A DNA stretch of 16,429 nt, taken from the NCBI GenBank assembly GCA_009839405.1, contig VXPR01000557.1, positions 1 through 16,429 of the forward strand. The letters are read 5' to 3'. The DNA comes from Gammaproteobacteria bacterium (lineage in GTDB: Bacteria > Pseudomonadota > Gammaproteobacteria > Pseudomonadales > Azotimanducaceae). A program made the position numbers and the translations under genes. The notes below the pieces were generated by a model. It did no database searches. It saw only the letters and a program-made list of their open reading frames with translations, and was not told the origin of the DNA. This document shows, one piece after another, positions 1-5,490 of the stretch (the stretch's first letter is position 1; each line of letters begins with the position of its first letter).

Positions 1-106
1 GGTCTGAGTCGAACGCCCCTTGGCGGTACAGGACGATGAGCACAGCCAGCGCCAAGGCCGTCAGCAGACCGTGCCAAACGAACTTCCGTTGCCGCTCAGT
101 CGCCAC
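1..106 (-). CDS. Partial membrane-anchored protein (N-terminus only)
   Basis: The minus strand reads from a GTG at 106 off the left edge of the window, giving 35 codons without a stop. The visible protein has a short basic N-terminus (VATERQRKFVWHG) followed by one hydrophobic stretch (about residues 14-27, LLTALALAVLIVLY) and then RQGAFDSD. This looks like a signal anchor or a first membrane helix with the N-terminus in the cytoplasm. A GGGG tract lies 6 nt upstream of the GTG and could serve as a weak ribosome binding site. The reading frame is the same as that of the ankyrin gene just upstream, with only TAG-CAG between them. It is therefore either a separate, translationally coupled gene or a stop-codon-separated extension of the ankyrin protein. 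The family is not recognisable from so little sequence. Confidence 0.5.
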   Translation of the reverse strand, partial: MATERQRKFVWHGLLTALALAVLIVLYRQGAFDSD

Positions 107-109
107 CTG

Positions 110-1084
110 CTACCCCGCCGCCTTGAGCAACTCCACCGCCTCGGTGGCACCGCCGAACTCTGCCCAGCCGAGCGGTGTGCCGTCGTGGGCGCCGTCGACG
201 ATGGTGGCGTCGGCGCCGCGGTCGAGCAGCAGCCTGACGCAGTTCACGGCGTTGTGTTGTGCGGCTAGGTGCATTGCGACGGCGCTGACACCGTGGCCTT
301 CGCCGCCCCAGTCGTGGCGGAGATCTGGATCCGCGCCGTGGTCCAGGAGCCATTCAGCCGCTTCCACTTTGTCGCTGTAGCAGGCCCACAGGAGCGGCGT
401 GCCGCGGAACGGGTTGGCGTTCACGTTTGCGCCCCGCTTGACGAGTTCGCCCATGGACTCGCATTGGTTGTTGCGCGCCGCCCACGAGAGCGCCTCGTCG
501 AGCACTTCTTGCTTGGCGAGGGTGCGCTGCCAAGTGGGGAAGAAGGTCGGCGCGTAGAAGTCGAGGCCGTCGGTAGCGCTCGCCGTCAGGTTCTCGCCGT
601 CGAAGAACCGGCCGAGGCCGCGGCCGAGCGCGGCAGCGGCGCGGAGGTTGTCGGGCTCGACGGGCTGAAGCGCTTCGGCCATGTATGGCTTGGCATAGAA
701 GAGCGCATAGGAAAGCGGCGTGGCTCCAGACTTGCCGTGCGCTCCGGCGGCGACGGAGGCGCCAGCACGGACCAGTCGGTGGGCGAGGCTTGTGTGGCCG
801 GCCATTCCGGCCGTGTGCAGCGGCGTCCAGCCATCCTTGTCGGCAACGTTGGGGTCGGCACCGCCCTCTAGGATGTGGTCCACGGCCGCATGCTGTTCAG
901 GCGTGCCGGGGTCCAGCGGAATGGCGACATTGCCGGTGGCCGCGCGGCAGGCGAGCGCGATGAGAGTCTGTCCGTCCTCGTCCCGTTCGGCGAGGACGTC
1001 CGGCGCGCGCTTGAGGATGGCTGCGAGCGCCTCGAGATTGCCGTCTTGCGCCGCAGCCCTGGCGGCGGTGAAATCTTCGGACAT
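110..1084 (-). CDS. Ankyrin-repeat protein
   Basis: This 324-residue protein is built mainly of ankyrin repeats and has no signal peptide, so it is probably cytoplasmic and works by binding another protein. Repeat-like units are visible at about residues 14-51, 63-97 (VDHILEGGADPNVADKDGWTPLH), 98-131, 205-240 (ELVKRGANVNANPFRGTPLL), 241-283 and 284-324 (VRLLLDRGADATIVDGAHDG). The central part, about 132-204, is less regular and may be a linker or degenerate repeats. The ATG overlaps the stop of pgk (TGATG on the coding strand), which strongly suggests translational coupling. The partner is unknown. The next gene downstream encodes a membrane anchor, which makes a membrane-associated partner possible, but that is inference. 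The fold call is confident; no specific function can be given. Confidence 0.85.
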   Translation of the reverse strand: MSEDFTAARAAAQDGNLEALAAILKRAPDVLAERDEDGQTLIALACRAATGNVAIPLDPGTPEQHAAVDHILEGGADPNVADKDGWTPLHTAGMAGHTSLAHRLVRAGASVAAGAHGKSGATPLSYALFYAKPYMAEALQPVEPDNLRAAAALGRGLGRFFDGENLTASATDGLDFYAPTFFPTWQRTLAKQEVLDEALSWAARNNQCESMGELVKRGANVNANPFRGTPLLWACYSDKVEAAEWLLDHGADPDLRHDWGGEGHGVSAVAMHLAAQHNAVNCVRLLLDRGADATIVDGAHDGTPLGWAEFGGATEAVELLKAAG

Positions 1085-2256
1085 CAGCCGAACCTCCGTT
1101 GTTTCAGCACTTCGACGCCGGGCAGCGGCTTGCCTTCGACATATTCGAGAAAGGCTCCGCCGCCGGTGGAAAGATAGGAAATGCCCTCGGCGACTCCGTA
1201 TTTCTCCACGGCTGCCAGCGTATCCCCTCCGCCGGCGATCGAAAAGGCGGACGACGATGCCACCGCCTCCGCCACCACCCGGGTGCCTTCGCCGAAGTGG
1301 TCGCGCTCGAATACGCCGAGCGGGCCGTTCCAGAGGATGGTGGCAGCATCCTGCAAGACCTCTCGACTTCGACGGGCCGACTCGGGGCCGATGTCCAGGA
1401 TCATCTCACCCTCTGGCACCTCGCCCGCCAGCCGCAAATTCGCTGTGGAGGCATCTGGGGATGGGGCGGTCATCACGTCCACCGGCAATGGCACGTTCAC
1501 CTTGCCGGCAATTCGCCGTGCAACCTCCACGAGTTCCGGTTCCGCCAGTGAGGCGCCAACCGCACGGCCTGCGGCCAGCAGGAAGGTGTTGGCAATGCCG
1601 CCACCGACGACCAGCGTGTCGGCGACGTCGGCCAGGGACTCAAGCACGGCGAGCTTGGTGGAGACCTTGCTGCCGCCGACGATGGCCACCACCGGTCGAG
1701 CCGGGGCGGTTAGGGCGCGGTCGAGCGCGTCGAGTTCCGCCCCCAGCAAGGGCCCGGCACATGCCACAGCCGCGAACCGTGCAACGCCGTGGGTGGAAGC
1801 ATGCGCCCGATGCGCCGTGGCGAAGGCGTCCATCACGAAGATGTCCGCGAGTGCCGCATAACGCTGCGCCAAGGCGTCGTCGTTCTCCGTCTCGCCGGCG
1901 CAGAAGCGCACGTTTTCGAGCAGTGCCAGTTGCCCCGGCGACACTTCGGCACTGTGCTGCCAATCGGAAATCAGTCGCACCGCGAGTCCGAGGGCCTCCG
2001 AGAGGGCCGTCGCCACCGGTGCTAGGGAAAGCGCTGGGTCGATGGCGCCGGGCTTCGGCCGGCCCAGGTGGGACATGACCATCACGGCCGCGCCGGCACC
2101 GAGGCAGTGGCGCAACGTGGGTAGTGCGGCGTCGATTCGTGCGGCGCTGGCGATTGCGCCATCTCGCACGGGCACGTTCAAGTCCTCTCGGATGAGGACT
2201 CGCTTGCCGGCGAGGTCCTGTTCCTCCATGCGAAGGAATGGACCGCTTTCCGCCAT
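1084..2256 (-). CDS. pgk: Phosphoglycerate kinase
   Basis: This enzyme converts 1,3-bisphosphoglycerate + ADP to 3-phosphoglycerate + ATP in glycolysis and gluconeogenesis, in the cytoplasm. The 390-residue product is normal length for bacterial PGK. It carries the family landmarks in order: IREDLNVPVRDG near the N-terminus, MSHLGRP, DAFATAHRAHAST, GPLLGAEL, VAIVGGSKVSTKL, ILWNGPLGVFE, GGGDTLAAVEKYG and the C-terminal YLSTGGGAFLEY. All look intact, so it should be active. The reading frame stays open up to 2427, but that extension lies inside the SDR gene. The ATG at 2256 has a GAGGAG ribosome binding site 8 nt upstream and gives the expected N-terminus; a second ATG at 2229 is less likely. 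Its neighbours are unusual: there is no gap, fba, tkt or pyk nearby. It sits 23 nt after an SDR gene and is coupled to an ankyrin gene. Confidence 0.97.
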   Translation of the reverse strand: MAESGPFLRMEEQDLAGKRVLIREDLNVPVRDGAIASAARIDAALPTLRHCLGAGAAVMVMSHLGRPKPGAIDPALSLAPVATALSEALGLAVRLISDWQHSAEVSPGQLALLENVRFCAGETENDDALAQRYAALADIFVMDAFATAHRAHASTHGVARFAAVACAGPLLGAELDALDRALTAPARPVVAIVGGSKVSTKLAVLESLADVADTLVVGGGIANTFLLAAGRAVGASLAEPELVEVARRIAGKVNVPLPVDVMTAPSPDASTANLRLAGEVPEGEMILDIGPESARRSREVLQDAATILWNGPLGVFERDHFGEGTRVVAEAVASSSAFSIAGGGDTLAAVEKYGVAEGISYLSTGGGAFLEYVEGKPLPGVEVLKQRRFG

Positions 2257-2279
2257 TGCGGTGCTCCTCGGTGCGCCGC

Positions 2280-2981
2280 CTACCAGGTCTCGCCGAAGGG
2301 ACGGATCATCACGTCGAAGGTCCAGGCGCTCTTCGGCTGGTGGGCGAGGTGCCAGACTTCGGCGGCGATGTCGTCCGGCTTGCAGTAATAGTCGTCGGGG
2401 GCGTCGGGGTTGCGGCGGCGCGTCCACTCGAGGTCGATCACCGCATCGATGGCCACATAGCCAACGTGGACGCCCTTCGGCCCCAGCGAGCGCGCCATGG
2501 ATTCTGCAAGGATGCGCTGCGCCGCCTTGGTGGGTGCGAAACCGGCGAAGAAATCCTTGCCACGATAGGCGGCGGTGTTGCCGGTGCAGACGATCGCGCC
2601 GCTGCCACGCTCGACCATGCCGGGCGCGACCAGCCTCCCTAGGTGCAGCAACGCCATGACGTTGACGGCGAAATTGCGTTCAAGCACATCGGCGTCGATG
2701 CTGAGGAAGTCGCCAAAGGCACCGCCGACGGCGTTGTGGACCACGACATCTGGCAGGCCCAGTTCCTCGCGCACGCGCTCGACGGTCGCGGCCAGCGCAT
2801 CGGCGTCTGACACATCGCACGGATAGGCGCGGGTGTTCGGGACGTTTTGTTCGACCGCAGCCAGCCGCTCGGCATTGCGCGCGAGCATCGCTACCTGATA
2901 GTCGCCGGCAAACCGTCGCACGATGGCGCTGCCGGTGCCGGGGCCAACGCCGGTGACCAGCGCGATGCGTCCTTCGCTCAT
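2280..2981 (-). CDS. Atypical short-chain dehydrogenase lacking the catalytic Tyr
   Basis: This 233-residue Rossmann-fold protein belongs to the short-chain dehydrogenase/reductase superfamily. The cofactor motif TGVGPGTG (residues 10-17) matches TGxxxGxG. HNAVGG at 82-87 stands where NNAG is usual, and Asn107 matches the structural/catalytic Asn. The active site is unusual. Aligned without gaps on the classical SS...YxxxK segment, the Ser pair reads Gly-Asn (Asn135) and the Tyr is Phe148, while Lys152 is kept. This agrees with the classical-SDR subgroup 'SDR_c10' as I recall it, in which Phe replaces Tyr. It may bind NAD(P) without ordinary dehydrogenase chemistry, or act by another mechanism. 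It is the first visible gene of the minus-strand string leading to pgk and the ankyrin gene. The substrate is unknown. Confidence 0.88.
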   Translation of the reverse strand: MSEGRIALVTGVGPGTGSAIVRRFAGDYQVAMLARNAERLAAVEQNVPNTRAYPCDVSDADALAATVERVREELGLPDVVVHNAVGGAFGDFLSIDADVLERNFAVNVMALLHLGRLVAPGMVERGSGAIVCTGNTAAYRGKDFFAGFAPTKAAQRILAESMARSLGPKGVHVGYVAIDAVIDLEWTRRRNPDAPDDYYCKPDDIAAEVWHLAHQPKSAWTFDVMIRPFGETW

Positions 2982-3055
2982 GAGTGTCCGTCGGTTGTTT
3001 TGGCGAGCGCGACTCTACCCCAGAAAGACGCCAGGCAGCGCCGCGCACCCGCCTG

Positions 3056-3104
3056 CTAGCGCGCCCTGGCGGGCGCGTCGGCAGTTGCTTCGCAACTGCT
3101 GGCC
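3056..3104 (+). repeat. Dispersed palindromic repeat, copy 1
   Basis: This 49-nt element begins CTAGCGCGCCCTG and ends CTGCTGGCC. It contains a perfect 8-bp hairpin, GCAGTTGC-TTC-GCAACTGC (3081-3099), preceded by a smaller inverted repeat CGCGCCC/GGGCGCG (3061-3077). A closely similar sequence occurs inverted at 16230-16278, with the flanks conserved and the loop altered by compensating changes on both arms. It lies in the gap between the divergent SDR and avidin genes. This is the pattern of a REP-like or other dispersed palindromic element. It could also act on transcription or mRNA stability of the avidin transcript, but that is inference. Confidence 0.7.
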
Positions 3105-3142
3105 TCCGGGCTAGGATGTTGGCGACACTGCGGGAGGCGGTT

Positions 3143-3502
3143 ATGCAGGAACTGATCGGCGAATGGGTGAACCAGAATGGTTCGCACCTTCGCATCGAGA
3201 GCGTCGATGCAGCGGGCGAGGTTCGCGGCACCTTTCAGTCCGCCAAGGGTCGGGCCGCACAGGATCGGTCCTATCCCGTGCTCGGCGTCGCCAATGCGGA
3301 AGTGGTTTCCTTCGCCGTCAACTTCACCGACGACGACGCCAATCTCCACTCCATCAGCACCTTCTCCGGCCGCCTCGACGGTGCCACCCTGCACACGCTC
3401 TGGGTGCTGGCACGGCAATACGAAGACGCCGAACGAACCAAACCGACGCAGCCGTGGAACGCGTTTCTGGTGAACGCAGACCGCTTCACCAAGGTCGGTT
3501 GA
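3143..3502 (+). CDS. Avidin/streptavidin-family biotin-binding protein, no signal peptide
   Basis: This 119-residue protein aligns along its whole length with the mature streptavidin barrel, from GEWVNQNGS (streptavidin GTWYNQLGS) to ADRFTKV (HDTFTKV). Biotin-contact positions map as N10 (N23), S14 (S27), F31 (Y43), S33 (S45), F61 (W79), S70 (S88), S72 (T90), F74 (W92), W87 (W108), W105 (W120) and D113 (D128). The hydrogen-bonding set is therefore nearly complete, and three aromatic positions are Phe. The Trp that reaches across subunits (W120 equivalent) is kept, which favours a tetramer-type arrangement. The ATG at 3143 has a GGGAGG site 5 nt upstream and starts directly at the barrel, so there is no secretion signal. 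An in-frame ATG at 3116 would add nine residues without creating one. Known avidins are mostly secreted, so a cytoplasmic form is notable. There are no biotin genes nearby and the role is unknown. Confidence 0.88.
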   Translation: MQELIGEWVNQNGSHLRIESVDAAGEVRGTFQSAKGRAAQDRSYPVLGVANAEVVSFAVNFTDDDANLHSISTFSGRLDGATLHTLWVLARQYEDAERTKPTQPWNAFLVNADRFTKVG

Positions 3503-3548
3503 CGAGCGCTTCAGGCGTGCGCTGCGCGAACTACAGGCCTTCGTGCTC

Positions 3549-3570
3549 GCATTCGCCGGTGGCTGAATGC
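3549..3570. terminator. Hairpin between convergent genes
   Basis: GCATTC at 3549-3554 pairs with GAATGC at 3565-3570, and GCC/GGC inside extends the stem to 9 bp with one bulged T and a GGT loop. It lies 47 nt after the avidin stop and 11 nt beyond the end of the oppositely oriented FAD gene. The position suits a shared transcription terminator. There is no T tract on either side, so factor-independent termination is not proven. Confidence 0.35.
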
Positions 3571-3580
3571 GGCGCGCCGG

Positions 3581-5329
3581 CTAGCCGGCCTTCTCTGGGT
3601 CCGGGCGGCGGAGTTCGCCGCTGGAAATCTGATCGTTGAGCAGGTGCAGTTGCTCGAAGTCGATGAGATCGAACTGATCGCCCGCGACGACCCGCTCGAG
3701 CAGGTCCGGAGCCCCTTCACTGGGCACTTCGGGCTTGACGGGCCGGCTGCCGGACACTCGTTGCCGCGCGTCCACCCACTCTTCGGTTTCCGGCAGGTCC
3801 AGCCAGTCGACTCCGAGCATGAAGGCGAGGTCCTCGGCGCGCCGGGACGCCTGGCGGTGAACGATCTCGAGCGCCGTCGTGAAGAAGTACACGCCGCTGG
3901 TGATTGGCCCGAGAGCGAACATGCGAGAGTCGGCTCCCGAATGGTTGCGGCCCGTAACCTGGCCCGTCTCGAAGCGGCAGTCGACGCCGCCGAAACGGTG
4001 CGACCGGACGAGCCCTCTCGCCAGCAGGTTCCTGGTCAGCGTGCTGTCGGCGTTCTCAATGCGATTGGCGGACCCGGTTGCGGCGGCGAGGAACTCGACA
4101 GCGACCGTATCGTCACCGCCAAGACATAGGTTGAAACGGCGCGTCGAGTCGTCGTAGCGGATTTCTCGGGCACCGCCCCTGACTTCCAGCCGGCCGGTTC
4201 GCATCAGCGCCAATACACGCTCGGCGTTCTCGCGCGGAATAGAGGCGCGATACGTCAGCCAGTCGTTCAGCCATTCCGACATCAAGAGCTTCTTGTCTTC
4301 CTCCTCAAGGTGATGCCACAACAGATCGATGTTGCGGTTCGTGGCGTAGAGGACCGCCTGCCAAGGCCGGGCTCGCCCCTCGGCCAGGCGGATCTCGTGT
4401 TCGTAGTACGCCACGGGAGAGGCCGGCGCGTTGACGATGTCGCCGAGCGCCACCGGTCGGCCTTCCGCATGTTCGATCTCGCTGCCGAGCATGGCCGCCA
4501 CATCGGCAAGCCTGAGCCGTGCGCTCCGGTACCTGAGGTGCTTTCGAAGTTGCTCGCGTTCCAGTTTGCGGAACTGGTACTTGCCTTGGTCTGCCCGCAC
4601 CGCCGGGAGCCGACCACGCCTTGAAACGCACGTAACGGTACCTTGGTGCCCGCCAGCGGCGAGGCCAAGGGCGACGTCGATGGCGGTGAGCCGGGAGCCG
4701 ATGACTCCCACCGAAGCCTCCTTCGGAATCTCCTCGATCAGGCGCGATATGGGATAGGGGTTGTGGTAGTAGTGCTCGCGATGTTGGTAGTCCTCGGTCT
4801 TCGCGCGCGGGAGATGACCGATAGCGAGATAGATGTAGCGGGCTTCGAAGCGGGCCCCGGAAGCGGTGCGGATGCAGTAGCTCTGCTCGGATGAGGCAGG
4901 TGGCGCGATGTCCACCACCTCCTCCGCAACCGTATCGAGCTGCATGCCCCGGTCGGGTGCCCGGCGCCGGGCGTCCTCCAAGAGGTCGGCAAGGTACTGC
5001 CCGAATACCGGCCTCGGAACGTAGCCGCACGGGTTCGGCGTTCGATCGCCGAGCAGAGGGCGCCACTTGTCCGAGTTCTCCCCGGCCCACCGGAGGAATC
5101 CGAAATCGCCCCCATAGCCACCGTCGATTGCGCTGCCGGTGGTATTCATCAGATTGCTGGGGGTGTCCGCCGCGTATGCGTTGCCGCCACGACAGCCGTG
5201 GGCGTCGAACAATGCAATGGATACGTTCGCGGTGCTGAGCCCTGCCGGCAAGGATTCCACGATCCGCGCTGCAAGCGCGACACCCGAGGCACCCCCGCCA
5301 ATGACCGCAACCGTGTAGTCGCTTCGCAT
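3581..5329 (-). CDS. FAD/NAD(P)-binding oxidoreductase (NAD_binding_9 type)
   Basis: This is a 582-residue flavoprotein-like oxidoreductase. The N-terminus (VAVIGGGASG, residues 7-16) is a textbook GxGxxG dinucleotide-binding turn, and FDAHGCRGGNAYAADTP follows in the way typical of the Pfam 'FAD-NAD(P)-binding' family that includes E. coli YdhS. A second Rossmann-like segment (VGVIGSRLTAID, about 207-218) has Arg213 where the third glycine is usual. Other family landmarks are LAIGHLP (168-174), HNPYPI (189-194), SRRGRLPAVR (236-245) and ALGPITSGVYFFTTALEIVHR near the C-terminus. About 75 further residues, rich in charge, form a tail. There is no signal peptide. No Shine-Dalgarno sequence stands before the ATG at 5329, but the Rossmann motif begins immediately, so the start is sound. 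It is divergent from the exported cytochrome gene. The substrate is unknown. Confidence 0.82.
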   Translation of the reverse strand: MRSDYTVAVIGGGASGVALAARIVESLPAGLSTANVSIALFDAHGCRGGNAYAADTPSNLMNTTGSAIDGGYGGDFGFLRWAGENSDKWRPLLGDRTPNPCGYVPRPVFGQYLADLLEDARRRAPDRGMQLDTVAEEVVDIAPPASSEQSYCIRTASGARFEARYIYLAIGHLPRAKTEDYQHREHYYHNPYPISRLIEEIPKEASVGVIGSRLTAIDVALGLAAGGHQGTVTCVSRRGRLPAVRADQGKYQFRKLEREQLRKHLRYRSARLRLADVAAMLGSEIEHAEGRPVALGDIVNAPASPVAYYEHEIRLAEGRARPWQAVLYATNRNIDLLWHHLEEEDKKLLMSEWLNDWLTYRASIPRENAERVLALMRTGRLEVRGGAREIRYDDSTRRFNLCLGGDDTVAVEFLAAATGSANRIENADSTLTRNLLARGLVRSHRFGGVDCRFETGQVTGRNHSGADSRMFALGPITSGVYFFTTALEIVHRQASRRAEDLAFMLGVDWLDLPETEEWVDARQRVSGSRPVKPEVPSEGAPDLLERVVAGDQFDLIDFEQLHLLNDQISSGELRRPDPEKAG

Positions 5330-5473
5330 GAAATAACTGCTACGGAAACATCGCCCTTGCGCGCCAACGCTACCAACGGGTTTCGCGCTCGGTCAAGCAG
5401 AGCCGAGGTTGGGGGCACCTTTTGGGGGGCGCGTACGGGTGGCCCCTTGCCAGGCTGTCAGTCGGCTTTGTCC

Positions 5474-5479
5474 TATGAT
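5474..5479 (+). promoter_or_regulatory. Possible -10 element upstream of the di-haem gene
   Basis: TATGAT differs at one position from the TATAAT consensus and would place transcription start near 5486. The nearest -35-like hexamer, TTGCCA at 5447-5452, is 21 nt away, which is too far for a normal sigma-70 promoter. If the start point is right, the ATG at 5491 would have almost no leader, which would favour the downstream ATGs at 5569/5572. Weak evidence. Confidence 0.2.
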
Positions 5480-5490
5480 CCGAGCCCGAC

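Noticed and set aside
720..2078. 452-codon open frame on the plus strand
   Set aside because: It is antisense to the ankyrin and pgk genes, both of which show conserved motifs. The translation is Arg/Pro/Ala-rich and unlike any protein family.
2257..2427. N-terminal extension of pgk to the ATG at 2427
   Set aside because: The extension is Arg/Pro-rich, overlaps the end of the SDR gene, and the ATG at 2256 has GAGGAG upstream and the normal PGK N-terminus.
3576..3589. 14-bp perfect palindrome GCCGGCTAGCCGGC
   Set aside because: It spans the stop codon of the FAD gene and is a short GC-rich palindrome, so chance plus coding constraint explains it. No second copy was noticed.
5447..5479. TTGCCA...TATGAT as a full sigma-70 promoter
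   Set aside because: The spacing is 21 nt, outside the working range. Only the -10 was kept, at low confidence.
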